From Saprospiraceae bacterium (lineage in GTDB: Bacteria > Bacteroidota > Bacteroidia > Chitinophagales > Saprospiraceae): DNA of 34,306 bases. A program made the translations under genes and the position numbers. Each line of letters starts with the position of its first letter. Position 1 is the first letter of the stretch. Below the pieces are notes generated by a model, which was not told where the DNA came from, made no database searches, and saw only the letters and a list, made by a program, of their open reading frames with translations. Below, piece after piece: positions 16,006 to 24,456 of this stretch. Where the stretch lies: positions 1 to 34,306 of the forward strand of contig JAKVCU010000098.1 of NCBI GenBank assembly GCA_022448955.1, in the 5' to 3' direction.

Positions 16006-17664
16006 TTATTTATAATCGAGCAATTCACGGGCATTCTCCAAGGCAGATTTGCTAGGAGGATTCTGACTAAGCATGATTGCTATTGCTTCGATTCTTTCTT
16101 CCTTTTTTAGTTGTTTAATATTGGAAATTGTGCGTTCTTCAGTTACTTTTTTGTAAACAAAATAGTGAGCATCCGCCTTTGAAGCGATCTGAGGAGAGTG
16201 CGTAATCGAAACAACCTGATGTCGATCAGATAGCTTTCGCAAAATACCACCCATTTTTATGGCTACATCTCCAGAGATACCAGTATCTATTTCATCAAAA
16301 ATTAATGTTGGTAATGGAATAGCACTTGCGACTAAGGATTTTGTGACTAAAGTTAGTCTTGAGAGCTCTCCACCAGAAGCAACATCCTTGATATGCTGTA
16401 ATCGACCGCCTTTATTGGCAGAGAATAAGAAGTTAATGTCGTCTAAGCCAGTGGAGCTCAATTCTTCAAGTGCTTCGAATTCTATTTTTAGTTGGGCATG
16501 TTCCATGGAGAGTTTAGCCAATTGTTTTTCCACTTTGTGTTGGAAGTCAGGAATAACTAGTTGGCGTTTTTCTCTCAACCAAGCTGCTTTGATACGGAGT
16601 TTCTCCTCTTGATCAGCGATGGCTTTTTCAAGTTGGTTAATAAGGTCACTTTGATCATTAATATCCGAAAGCTTATGCTGGATTTCTTCTTGCAGCACCA
16701 AAAGCGCTGCAATCGATTGGACGCCATGCTTAGCTTGTAAGCGATAAATAAGATCTAATCTTTGTTGAACCTCTTGGATTCTTGCTTCGTTGTATTCTGT
16801 TCTTTCTGCAACATTTTCGAATTCTTGAGCAATGTCTTGCAATTCTTCTAGAAGACCTGTTAACCTTTCGTGCAATTTTCCAGTGGCTGCATCAAATTTA
16901 CTTACACTGGCAATGCTATGACTAATCTCTTCTAATTGAGAAACGACAGACTGTTCAGACTCTGATAAATACTGATAAGCTGCTATTGTGTTGCGTTTAA
17001 TATCTTCTGCATTGGATAGGCGCTCGAGTTCTTTTTCTAGTAGAGCTTGTTCGCCTTCCATCAATTCGGCTTCATTAAATTCATTGAGTTGGAATTCAAG
17101 GAAGTCCAGCTCTTTAGCATTTTGACTACTTTGTTGTATGAGTTTATTCAGCTTTCTTCTATTTCCCTGATATTCTTCAAATGCTTTTTGGTATTCTGTT
17201 AACACCTTCTTATTTCCCGCAAGGGCATCAACAAGGCGCAATTGAAAAGAAACATTATGAATGTCGAGGGTGTCAAACTGTTGATGCAAATCAATAAGTG
17301 AGGAAGAGAGTTGTTGAAGTATTTTGAGATTAACTAGAGAATCATTTACAAATGCTCTAGTTTTCCCGGAAGGGGAGATTTCCCTTCGAATAACAAGCTC
17401 TTTATCATAATCTAGGTCATTTTCTTTAAAGAATGCCTTCAGATTATAATGAGATATATCGAAGATGGCTTCGACAATGCATTTTTTATCTTCGTGATAA
17501 AGCACCTTGGTGTCGGCACGATTACCCATGATAAGACCTAGTGCTCCCAGTAAAATGGATTTCCCTGCACCTGTTTCACCGGTGATAATGGTGAGGCCTT
17601 TAGAGAAGTTGATCTCCAGGGTCTCAATTAATGCATAGTTCTGAATTTGAAGACGGTTAATCAT
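16006..17664 (-). CDS. recN: DNA repair protein RecN
   Basis: 552 residues, the normal RecN length. The N-terminal ATPase half has Walker A 'GETGAGKS' (29-36) after 'LQIQNYALIETLEINF', the classic RecN opening. A long coiled-coil-rich middle (about 150-370) is followed by the C-terminal ATPase half with signature-like 'VASGGELSRL' and Walker B/D-loop 'IFDEIDTGISGDVA', then 'VVSITHSPQIASKADAHY'. RecN is an SMC-like protein that gathers broken DNA ends in double-strand break repair. In many bacteria it is LexA-controlled; no LexA box was recognised upstream here. It is followed by fabI on the same strand. Confidence 0.95.
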   Translation of the reverse strand: MINRLQIQNYALIETLEINFSKGLTIITGETGAGKSILLGALGLIMGNRADTKVLYHEDKKCIVEAIFDISHYNLKAFFKENDLDYDKELVIRREISPSGKTRAFVNDSLVNLKILQQLSSSLIDLHQQFDTLDIHNVSFQLRLVDALAGNKKVLTEYQKAFEEYQGNRRKLNKLIQQSSQNAKELDFLEFQLNEFNEAELMEGEQALLEKELERLSNAEDIKRNTIAAYQYLSESEQSVVSQLEEISHSIASVSKFDAATGKLHERLTGLLEELQDIAQEFENVAERTEYNEARIQEVQQRLDLIYRLQAKHGVQSIAALLVLQEEIQHKLSDINDQSDLINQLEKAIADQEEKLRIKAAWLREKRQLVIPDFQHKVEKQLAKLSMEHAQLKIEFEALEELSSTGLDDINFLFSANKGGRLQHIKDVASGGELSRLTLVTKSLVASAIPLPTLIFDEIDTGISGDVAIKMGGILRKLSDRHQVVSITHSPQIASKADAHYFVYKKVTEERTISNIKQLKKEERIEAIAIMLSQNPPSKSALENARELLDYK

Positions 17665-17718
17665 AAATTTGCCCTCAATATTTAGTATCTGGCAAAAAAT
17701 AATTTTTCTGCCTTGCTT

Positions 17719-17800
17719 ATACAGCTGGTTAAAAAATGGCTGCTGTTTTTTCGACTTTTGAAAGATAAAAAATTATTTTTTATCTCGTCTTTAGCTGTAT
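17719..17800. repeat. nested palindromes upstream of recN
   Basis: ATACAGCT (17719-17726) pairs with AGCTGTAT (17793-17800). Inside are an A6/T6 pair and the palindrome GATAAAAAAT-T-ATTTTTTATC (17764-17784), perfect over 21 bases. It is 55-136 bp ahead of the recN start. It could be an operator or a decayed mobile repeat; the sequence does not decide. Confidence 0.45.
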
Positions 17801-17808
17801 TATAGTAG

Positions 17809-17951
17809 TAAGCGGCTAAACAAAATTGCTAGTACAAAAAAATGATATGTTCAAAAATCGTAAGAAACTGACGATAATAAAGTTGCGCATGATTTTTGAG
17901 CTGACGTAAACCTGTCCATCTTTGGCTTAAATTTTATTGAACCAATTTTTT
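17809..17951 (+). repeat. dispersed long-hairpin repeat, copy 2 (diverged)
   Basis: Begins TAAGCGGCTA like copies 1 and 3, then CAAAATTGCT. The central block (GTAAGAAACTGACGATAATA then AAGTTGCGC) and GATTTTTGAGCTGAC align with copy 1. The stem is TCAAAAATC (17851-17859) with GATTTTTGA (17891-17899). The right end runs to about 17951 with ACCAATTTTTT, matching CCAATTT of copy 1. The outer arms are partly decayed. The right boundary is approximate. Confidence 0.7.
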
Positions 17952-18056
17952 AAGCTTGCTACTTAAGTCTGAAAAATTAGTGTAATAAATCTTAATGGCA
18001 GTCAAGATTTATCGTACGAGCAATTTTATCTACATACTTAATTGCCGCAAAAATAA

Positions 18057-18085
18057 TTGTTTTGTACATAAAACCATTATTTTTG
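18057..18085 (+). promoter_or_regulatory. promoter of the lipoprotein-gntP unit
   Basis: TTG at 18057-18059 and TATTTTTG at 18078-18085 are 18 bp apart, matching the Bacteroidota -33/-7 pattern, 64 bp before the ATG at 18150. Confidence 0.55.
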
Positions 18086-18107
18086 GGCTCTTATAGTCAA
18101 TATGTCG

Positions 18108-18131
18108 GGAATAATTACTGATGATTATTCC
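18108..18131 (+). promoter_or_regulatory. leader hairpin before the lipoprotein gene
   Basis: GGAATAAT (18108-18115) pairs perfectly with ATTATTCC (18124-18131) around an 8-base loop. It lies between the predicted transcription start and the ATG at 18150. It may be an operator palindrome or an RNA stem. Confidence 0.4.
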
Positions 18132-18149
18132 ACTAAAAAATAAGAAATA

Positions 18150-18632
18150 ATGAAAAGATTTATCTGTCTGTTAGCTTTAGTATGGGGAATGATGGCCTGT
18201 AACAGTGAACCCCAGTCTAGTTTATCGGAGCTCAATTTATTAGAATATGGCTTGCCTATCACAGTGCAGGCGCCAGACAGTGCCAAAGTAAAGAAGGTGG
18301 ATATGGGTTCAATTATGAAAGATGTAACCATTAAATTTGGAGAGGACTATTCTATACAGCTTTATGCATCTCAAGCTACTACTAATGATATAGCTAAATT
18401 GAAAGCAGAAAAGTTAAGCGATATAAAGATGAATCCTTTTTTCTCAAAGATTGTGAGAGAAGAGGAGTCTGGTTTTATTTTTGAAACGATCATAGATTCT
18501 ACTACAATCAATTATGGCTTTAATTATGCTCATGTACAAGGAGATATGGAGTATATTTTTAGTACGGGACTGATCGGTACTTTTACGCTAGAAGAAGTAG
18601 AAAAAATGTACGAAGCTGTAAAACAGAATTAA
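18150..18632 (+). CDS. small hypothetical lipoprotein
   Basis: 160 residues. The N-terminus is a lipoprotein signal peptide with lipobox 'GMMAC' (Cys17) and Asn at +2 of the mature protein. The rest is soluble, mixed alpha/beta in appearance, with no motif I recognise and no further cysteines. It begins 64 bp after a good promoter and ends 16 bp before the gluconate permease gene, so the two are probably one transcription unit. A role as an envelope accessory of that transport unit is possible but rests only on adjacency. Confidence 0.75.
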   Translation: MKRFICLLALVWGMMACNSEPQSSLSELNLLEYGLPITVQAPDSAKVKKVDMGSIMKDVTIKFGEDYSIQLYASQATTNDIAKLKAEKLSDIKMNPFFSKIVREEESGFIFETIIDSTTINYGFNYAHVQGDMEYIFSTGLIGTFTLEEVEKMYEAVKQN

Positions 18633-18648
18633 TAAAATACGACCACCT

Positions 18649-19965
18649 ATGCCCTTAATCATTGTAGCTGCTGGAGTAGCCTTACTCCTTTGCCTAATTA
18701 TTTTTTTTAGAATTAATGCCTTTATTGCTTTGATTATTGTTGCACTGGGGGTAGGGGTTGCACAAGGAACCCCGGTCTTAGAAGTTATTGATTCTATTCA
18801 GAAAGGAGTGGGAGGAACCCTGAGTTCCTTGGCCTTGATCCTTGGCTTTGGTGCAATGCTGGGTGGATTAATAGCCGAAACAGGTGCAGCGCAGATCATT
18901 ACCGAGCGTTTGACGAAAGTTTTTGGCATAAAATATTTGCCTTGGGCCTTGATTCTGACAGGCTTTATTGTGGGTATACCTATGTTTTATACCGTTGGTT
19001 TTGTGATGTTAATTCCTTTGATCTTTACCATTGCGGTAGCAGCAGAACTACCACTAGTATATGTGGGTATCCCGATGATTGCAGCGCTATCTGTTACGCA
19101 TGGGTTTTTACCTCCCCACCCTGCGCCTACTGCTATTGCTGTGGTTTATAATGCAGACATTGGGTTGACCTTATTGTATGGTTTAATTTTAGCGGTACCT
19201 ACGATTATATTGGCAGGTCCAGTTTTTGGATATACTTTACGACACTTTGAATCTGCTCCACCTAAAAAGCTATTTTCAGTAAAAAAATTACCAGCCGATC
19301 AGTTGCCTTCTTTTGGTGTAGCTGTATTTACTGCCTTAGTACCAGTATGCTTGATGGGTATCGGAGCTATTGGGAAATTGCAATTTCCAGATGGAAGTTG
19401 GGGTTATCAAGCTTGCGCTTTTATTGGAGATCCTGTAATTGCTATGCTCATTGCGGTATTGATGGGTATGCTAACACTTGGCGTTATGCAAGGTAAAAAG
19501 CTGGAAGAAGTTAATCCAATGATGATCAATTCTGTGAAAGCTTCTGCTATGATATTATTAATTATTGCGGGTGGCGGAGCATTTAAACAGGTATTGGTAG
19601 ACAGTGGGATCAGTGATTACATTGTGCAAACTTTCGAAGGGACCCAAATATCACCTCTTTTTTTAGCCTGGTTGATTGCTGCTGCTTTGCGTATCGCCTT
19701 AGGCTCTGCTACAGTAGCTGCTCTAACTGCTGCTGGAATTGCGGCTCCACTTATTGGGAGTACAGAGGTGAGTCCTGAATTATTGGTTTTAGCAACGGGG
19801 GCAGGAAGTTTGACTTTCTCGCAGGTAAATGATACGGGCTTTTGGTTGTTTAAAGAATATTTTAATCTAACGATCGGACAAACCTTTAGAACTTGGACAG
19901 TGATGGAGACCATCGTTTCTATCGCCGGTTTAGCAGGTTGTTTATTGCTCGATATGTTGGTTTGA
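18649..19965 (+). CDS. gluconate:H+ symporter, GntP family
   Basis: 438 residues, about 12-14 membrane segments, the normal GntP length. Recognisable family stretches are 'GVGGTLSSLALILGFGAMLG' (near residue 55), 'GIPMFYTVGFVMLIPL', 'HGFLPPHPAPTAIAV' (near residue 165, the PPHPxP signature) and the C-terminal 'LATGAGSLTFSQVNDTGFWLFKEYF'. The family imports gluconate or related sugar acids with protons. Genes for gluconate kinase or a GntR regulator, often adjacent in other bacteria, are absent here; a small lipoprotein is directly upstream. It converges with the metallophosphoesterase gene, 34 bp apart. Confidence 0.92.
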   Translation: MPLIIVAAGVALLLCLIIFFRINAFIALIIVALGVGVAQGTPVLEVIDSIQKGVGGTLSSLALILGFGAMLGGLIAETGAAQIITERLTKVFGIKYLPWALILTGFIVGIPMFYTVGFVMLIPLIFTIAVAAELPLVYVGIPMIAALSVTHGFLPPHPAPTAIAVVYNADIGLTLLYGLILAVPTIILAGPVFGYTLRHFESAPPKKLFSVKKLPADQLPSFGVAVFTALVPVCLMGIGAIGKLQFPDGSWGYQACAFIGDPVIAMLIAVLMGMLTLGVMQGKKLEEVNPMMINSVKASAMILLIIAGGGAFKQVLVDSGISDYIVQTFEGTQISPLFLAWLIAAALRIALGSATVAALTAAGIAAPLIGSTEVSPELLVLATGAGSLTFSQVNDTGFWLFKEYFNLTIGQTFRTWTVMETIVSIAGLAGCLLLDMLV

Positions 19966-19999
19966 CGCTTCAATAAATGGAGGGAAAGACCTTATCCTA

Positions 20000-21232
20000 T
20001 TAAGCCTTTTTAACTTCTAGTACAGTAATTTCAGGAAGAATGCCTACTCGTCCAGGGTAGCCTAAAAAACCTAAACCACGATTCACGTATAGATATTGGT
20101 CTACTTCAGGGTTTTTGTACAAGCCAGCCCATTCTTTATACACGAACTTGATGGGGCTCCATTTAATCCAACCAGGTATTTCTACTCCAAATTGCATACC
20201 ATGCGTATGCCCAGAGAAAGTAAGATGTACGTCCTGAAAATCTTTGGTTACTTGATCTTTCCAATGACTTGGATCATGAGATAGTAATAGGCGTAGTTGA
20301 GCATTTTCAGTCCCAGCATAAGATTTTGGAAGATCCCCGTATTTTGGAAACCTTGGGTGGGCAGAATAATTTTCTACACCAATGATTGCTACCTCTTCCC
20401 CATTAATATCGAGCAATTGATTTTGATTACGGAGTAATTGCCAACCTAACTTTTTATGTACATTTTCCAGCTTGGACAGATTTGCTTCTTTTTCTTCTTG
20501 GCTGTTCCAACGCACATATTCGCCGTAGTCATGATTGCCAAAAACAGAATAAACACCATACTTAGCCCTAATTTTATCAAAGACATCCATATAATTATCC
20601 ATTTCATCGGCTTTATTATTGACTAGGTCGCCTGTAAAAAAAACTAGATCTGGCTTTTGAGCATTGATCAAGTCGATGGCATTTCGAATAGGCTCTTTAA
20701 AGGTGAAGCTACCAGAGTGTATATCCGAAATTTGAACAATCTTTAATCCATCTAAGCTTGCAGGGAGGTGTGCAAATGACACCTTTGTTTCAAAAACCCT
20801 ATAACGATATGGATTTCGTATGATACCATATAGTAAGGAAAAGAATGGTACACTACTCAAAGTGACTGCCAATTGGGAAAAGAACCTCATTCGACTATGA
20901 TCAAATGAAGAATGACTATTGTATTGGCTATAAGCCCAGACTCCTAGTCTTCGTAAATCATCAATCAATAAAAACGGAATAATTAATAATTTAGAAATGG
21001 CTATAATAAATACCAAGGCTCTAGAGAAGGTAATGGTATTTTTACTCCAATCTTCTGTATAATCACTAGCTGAGGCCAAAAAGAAAAAGAGCGTGTAAGC
21101 AGTAAGCCCCCAGTAAAGAGTATATAAGATAGCCTTTGCTGTAGGAGACCAGTTTTGAGCAATAACTCTAAATGCCTGAAAAGCATAAATATCAATGGCA
21201 ATTAGAACAGTTAGGGTGAATATCAGACGCAT
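20000..21232 (-). CDS. membrane-anchored calcineurin-like metallophosphoesterase
   Basis: 410 residues. The N-terminal region (1-145) has about four hydrophobic segments, so the enzyme is anchored in the membrane. The catalytic domain (150-400) has all the metallophosphoesterase blocks: 'ISDIH' with Asp170 and His172, 'GDLVN' at 201-205, 'GNHDYG' at 232-237, 'LLSHDP' with His319, and 'SGHTHG' at 340-345. The layout resembles the YkuE/YaeI type, which cleaves lipid-linked or nucleotide phosphoesters; the substrate here is unknown. It is monocistronic, converges with the gntP-type gene, and its 5' side faces the large gene-free region to 22158. Confidence 0.9.
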   Translation of the reverse strand: MRLIFTLTVLIAIDIYAFQAFRVIAQNWSPTAKAILYTLYWGLTAYTLFFFLASASDYTEDWSKNTITFSRALVFIIAISKLLIIPFLLIDDLRRLGVWAYSQYNSHSSFDHSRMRFFSQLAVTLSSVPFFSLLYGIIRNPYRYRVFETKVSFAHLPASLDGLKIVQISDIHSGSFTFKEPIRNAIDLINAQKPDLVFFTGDLVNNKADEMDNYMDVFDKIRAKYGVYSVFGNHDYGEYVRWNSQEEKEANLSKLENVHKKLGWQLLRNQNQLLDINGEEVAIIGVENYSAHPRFPKYGDLPKSYAGTENAQLRLLLSHDPSHWKDQVTKDFQDVHLTFSGHTHGMQFGVEIPGWIKWSPIKFVYKEWAGLYKNPEVDQYLYVNRGLGFLGYPGRVGILPEITVLEVKKA

Positions 21233-22158
21233 GTTGTATTTAATTTCTGTAAAGCATAATTTTTAGCCTTACCTAATAGAAAAGGATAAAAAACGAAATA
21301 GTTTCAAAACAAGTAAATAGAATGAACTTAGACACCCTTTTTTAGACTAATGATTCTATTTTCCTGATTTTGACCGCTGAACTTAATTACCAATATGTTG
21401 GTAATTAAGCAGAAGGGCTTAGGCAAAGCTCTTACTGAGCTTTATCGGGCGGTATGGGCTGAAAAAGCTGCTCGTCCGAAAGTATTTGGATTCTAGCTGT
21501 TACTTGCAGATGACCATCAATTCTTTCAAACAACCTTAGTTGGGCTAAATGGAATAGTTCACTTTTGTCTAAGCACTTACCTTTTTATCATTTCGGATTT
21601 TTTGGTTTTGAGGAAAGGCTGTCTTGTTAAGGCAGGATCTATTTCTAAAGGAATTTTGACTAGGTAAATATTTTACACTTAATCGGTAAAATAAATGAAA
21701 CAACGTTTACGTTTAATTAATGTTTCTATAAAATGGGCAGTGACAAAAGTGTTGGGGAACAGTTGAAGAAGAAATTTCTTCTTTCTTTTGTTACTTTTTT
21801 AAAAATCCACGTTATAGTAATAATCAAAAGAAGCTAATTGCGTATTAGTGTAGCTCAATATGCTTTACTTAATTTGACATTCTTTTGACATTTTAGCTAT
21901 CTGCAAAAGTGCAGTTCCTTTATTTGGAAGAAGTTCAAAACTAAAATAAATTAATGGTATTTAGGATTTCGACAAATTTTAATTCTGTTATTTGTTTTTT
22001 TGTATTTTCATTTGGAATAAAGTTTTGAAAAGGTATTGATAAGCAAGTTTAGTTGGTATATTTTTGTGATCCAGTTTGGATAGGAAATGTTCCTCACCCG
22101 AAAGAAATATCGGTTTATTTCCAAACTCAAGGGTTCCAACATCAAAAAACTAAATAAA
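21233..22158. other. 926-bp AT-rich region without a convincing gene
   Basis: The region separates the divergent metallophosphoesterase and outer-membrane barrel genes. It contains one compact GC-richer structured stretch (21382-21478), a GAAGAAATTTCTTC palindrome near 21770, and two 33-34 codon ORFs that I do not accept as genes. A TATTTTTG at 22059-22066 could be a -7 box for the barrel gene but has no well-spaced -33 element. Confidence 0.6.
21382..21478. ncRNA. possible structured RNA or remnant: three consecutive hairpins
   Basis: CTTAATTACCAA (21382-21393) and TTGGTAATTAAG (21398-21409) form a perfect 12-bp stem with loop TATG. AAAGCTC (21425-21431) and GAGCTTT (21437-21443) form a 7-bp stem with loop TTACT. 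CGGGCGG (21446-21452) and TTCGTCCG-like bases at 21472-21478 form a third stem including GU pairs. The stretch is more GC-rich than its surroundings. It does not match any RNA family I recognise and strand is undecided. Confidence 0.3.
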
Positions 22159-22737
22159 ATGAAAAATTTCGTGCTTATCGTTTGCTTAACTGCAGTATGC
22201 TTTTTAAATCTAAGTGCACAGGATGCTAAAATGGAGGCAGGCGATGTAACTATCTCTGCTGGAATAGGGGTTATTCCTACTTTTTTTGCTGATAACAGCA
22301 CAACAATAGTACCTCCAATCAGTCTTCGTTTGGGATACAGAATCAGCCCAATGTTCAGTATAAGTGCATATGGTGGCTATTCTAGTTCAGAAACAGGTGA
22401 GATTATTAATCCAAACGAAAGTATCTCAGAATACCGCAACGACTTTTTAATCATTGGTTTACAGCCTGCTATACACTCTACTTATTTTGATCAATGGGAT
22501 ATTTATGGTGGTTTTTTGATGGGTTATAATATTCCAATGGTAGATAATACGACAACCTATCCTGAAGATCAAATCATTGATGATGTACAACCAAGCTTTA
22601 GTCGGCCGGCTGAAAACAATATCAATTTCAGTGGTTTTATAGGCGCGAGCTATTACTTTGGAAAGCACACGGCTTTGTTCGCAGAGGTGGGGTATGGAGT
22701 ATCTTTACTTAATTTAGGAGTGAATATTAAGTTGTAA
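22159..22737 (+). CDS. small outer-membrane beta-barrel protein
   Basis: 192 residues from the ATG at 22159. An upstream in-frame ATG at 22087 would put 24 basic residues ahead of a clean signal peptide ('NFVLIVCLTAVCFLNLSAQ'), so the later start is chosen. After cleavage near residue 20, the protein is a series of short amphipathic strands separated by acidic/Asn-rich loops ('RLGYRISPMFSISAYGGY', 'NFSGFIGASYYFGKHTALFAEVGYG'), typical of an eight-stranded OMP_b-brl barrel. It ends with a short strand '...LGVNIKL'. Function is not predictable. kdsA follows 25 bp later on the same strand, an LPS-related neighbour. Confidence 0.8.
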   Translation: MKNFVLIVCLTAVCFLNLSAQDAKMEAGDVTISAGIGVIPTFFADNSTTIVPPISLRLGYRISPMFSISAYGGYSSSETGEIINPNESISEYRNDFLIIGLQPAIHSTYFDQWDIYGGFLMGYNIPMVDNTTTYPEDQIIDDVQPSFSRPAENNINFSGFIGASYYFGKHTALFAEVGYGVSLLNLGVNIKL

Positions 22738-22762
22738 ATTTGATTTCAAAAATCAAAGCAGC

Positions 22763-23593
22763 ATGATGATAAACAGCATTCCAAAAATTAAGTATTTAGA
22801 GACGAATAATTTCTTTTTAATTGCCGGACCCTGTGCCATTGAGGGAGAGGAGATTGCATTTGAAATAGCAGAAAGAGTTTCTACTATTTGCCATAAGTTG
22901 CAGATCCCTTATATTTTTAAGGGCTCTTATAAAAAGGCTAACCGTTCTCGTTTGGATTCTTTTACAGGAATTGGAGATGAGAAGGCATTAAATATTCTAA
23001 AAAAGGTAGGTGAGCACTTTGATGTGCCAACGACCACAGATATACATAGTGATAGTGAAGCTGCCATGGCAGCGTCCTATGTTGACATACTACAAATTCC
23101 GGCTTTTCTCTGTCGTCAGACGAGTTTGTTGGTAGCGGCAGCGAAAACAGGAAAAACAGTATCTATTAAGAAAGGACAGTTCATGAGTGCAGAGTCGATG
23201 CAATTTGCTGTGCAAAAAGTGAACGAGTCTGGCAATCATAATGTTTTCTTAATAGAAAGAGGTACAACCTTTGGCTATCAAGATTTAGTCATTGATTATA
23301 GAGGAATACCTGTGATGAAGTCTAATGGCGTACCCGTAGTACTTGATTGCACCCACTCGCTACAACAGCCTAATCAAAGCTCAGGCGTCACTGGTGGTCG
23401 TCCAGCTTTAATTGAGACGGTAGCAAGAGCTGGAATTGCAGTTGGAGTTGACGGTATTTTCATGGAGACGCATCCTCGACCGAAAGAGGCGAAATCAGAT
23501 GCAGCTAATATGCTTCCGCTTGATCGTTTGGAAGAAATATTAGAAAAGTTATTATATATACGAAAAGCTATTCAGCAGTCAGTACAAGTGTAA
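22763..23593 (+). CDS. kdsA: 3-deoxy-D-manno-octulosonate 8-phosphate synthase, metal-dependent type
   Basis: 276 residues. It condenses phosphoenolpyruvate with arabinose 5-phosphate to Kdo-8-phosphate for lipopolysaccharide. 'AGPCAIEG' (21-28), 'FKGSYKKANRSR', 'TTTDIHS', 'IPAFLCRQTSLL', 'VSIKKGQFMS', 'VVLDCTHSLQ' and 'GIFMETHPRPKEAKSDAANML' mark KdsA. The Cys in 'AGPC' (Cys24), with the His of 'CTHS', the Glu of 'METHP' and the Asp of 'KSDA', gives the full metal-ligand set of the metal-dependent class; metal-independent KdsA proteins have Asn at the cysteine position. Two ATGs in tandem (22763, 22766) allow either start. It implies a Gram-negative with Kdo-containing LPS. Confidence 0.95.
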   Translation: MMINSIPKIKYLETNNFFLIAGPCAIEGEEIAFEIAERVSTICHKLQIPYIFKGSYKKANRSRLDSFTGIGDEKALNILKKVGEHFDVPTTTDIHSDSEAAMAASYVDILQIPAFLCRQTSLLVAAAKTGKTVSIKKGQFMSAESMQFAVQKVNESGNHNVFLIERGTTFGYQDLVIDYRGIPVMKSNGVPVVLDCTHSLQQPNQSSGVTGGRPALIETVARAGIAVGVDGIFMETHPRPKEAKSDAANMLPLDRLEEILEKLLYIRKAIQQSVQV

Positions 23594-23690
23594 GTGGATG
23601 CTGTAAGTTAGCTTCCTAATCAGTGCCTTGTACTGGTAATTATTCTTGACTTTAATATAAAATTTTAGTAATTTATTAAAAATCAAAATA

Positions 23691-23699
23691 AAAGGAGGT
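23691..23699 (+). promoter_or_regulatory. unusually perfect Shine-Dalgarno sequence AAAGGAGGT
   Basis: AAAGGAGGT ends five bases before the ATG at 23705. No other gene in the window has a comparable ribosome-binding site; Bacteroidota generally do not use Shine-Dalgarno pairing. It also decides the start codon of the next gene. Confidence 0.8.
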
Positions 23700-23704
23700 A
23701 GCTT

Positions 23705-24142
23705 ATGGAAAAATTAAAATCTTATATCTTGGCAACCCTCCTCCTGTTTGTAGGAATTTTATCATTTGCACAACAGGCGGAAAAAACACTGGTAAAAACA
23801 TTTAACCTTCATGGTAATAATGTCGTAAGACTGGATATGAATGGCCCTGTAGAGGTGCGTACTTGGAAAAATCCGACTATGCGTGTGCAAATGACCATCT
23901 CTTCGGAGAATGGCTCAAATGCTTTGCTCAAATCTTTAGTACAGTCTGGTCGTTATAACTTGCGCTCAACGCAAGGAGAAGAAGGTTTAGTCATAAACGC
24001 ACCAGCATTCAAAAGAGAAGTGAAGCTAGGTAAGACCCTGATACAGGAAAATTTATCGTTTGTAATTTATGCACCTGAAAATACTTCCGTAAGATGGTCC
24101 AATGAGGCGTCAACAGATTATTCAACAGATGATGCATTATAG
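23705..24142 (+). CDS. small secreted protein, paralogue of 24457-24918
   Basis: 145 residues. Signal peptide 1-22 ('LLLFVGILSFAQ') predicts export. The mature part begins 'KTLVKTFNLHGNNVVRLDMNGPVEVRTW', continues with 'SLVQSGRYNLRS' and 'LIQENLSFVIYAPENTSVRW', and ends after a short Ser/Asp-rich tail. The order of these blocks (K.F.L, V-D-V..W, GRY, EN, aP.N) is repeated in the next gene, so the two are paralogues; they resemble the first half of DUF4097/DUF2807-type beta-helical envelope domains, but I am not certain. The strong Shine-Dalgarno sequence upstream is exceptional. A strong terminator at 24232 makes it a separate transcript from its paralogue. Confidence 0.75.
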   Translation: MEKLKSYILATLLLFVGILSFAQQAEKTLVKTFNLHGNNVVRLDMNGPVEVRTWKNPTMRVQMTISSENGSNALLKSLVQSGRYNLRSTQGEEGLVINAPAFKREVKLGKTLIQENLSFVIYAPENTSVRWSNEASTDYSTDDAL

Positions 24143-24456
24143 GCCAACGAACTTTTAAGCAAACGTAGTCTTTTATGACTACCATTACTTTTTTGTTTTG
24201 AGAAACATTTGCGTCCTGTGGGCGTTTTTAAGGGGTATAAAGCACTTGTGCTTTATACCCCTTTTTTTATACTCACTTTTTTATGACATTTGCCAATATT
24301 TTGAATCTTTAGTTCATTTTATATTCAGGATATTTATAAAATCATTATGAAGTAAGAGAAAGGTTAAATACCCTTAAGCAAGGAGTGATCTGAAGTACAG
24401 CTTCTATGGGAAGGATTGCTTAGTCTTTTGCTACTTCATATCTAAACCCTCAGTTA
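24143..24456. other. 314-bp spacer between the two paralogous secreted-protein genes
   Basis: Apart from the terminator at 24232-24268 the spacer is AT-rich. No ORF is supported, and no promoter with both elements was found upstream of 24457. Confidence 0.6.
24232..24268 (+). terminator. strong Rho-independent terminator
   Basis: GGGGTATAAAGCAC (24232-24245) pairs perfectly with GTGCTTTATACCCC (24248-24261), a 14-bp stem, followed by seven T. It ends the transcript of the secreted protein at 23705-24142. Confidence 0.92.

Larger units (their letters stand above)
17665..18149. other. 485-bp gene-free region between divergent recN and lipoprotein gene
   Basis: It holds a nested palindrome (17719-17800), copy 2 of the dispersed repeat (17809-17951), and the promoter and leader hairpin of the lipoprotein gene (18057-18131). 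No credible ORF on either strand. Confidence 0.7.

Noticed and set aside
21395-21496. 33-codon ORF overlapping the hairpin island
   Set aside because: No homology or ribosome-binding site that I can recognise, and the DNA is better explained by hairpins; kept only as a possible remnant.
21733-21837. 34-codon ORF in the same gene-free region
   Set aside because: Low-complexity, no leader, promoter or conserved motif; likely chance.
22087-22158. ATG start at 22087 for the outer-membrane protein
   Set aside because: The signal peptide begins at the ATG at 22159; the extra 24 residues are basic and would block export.
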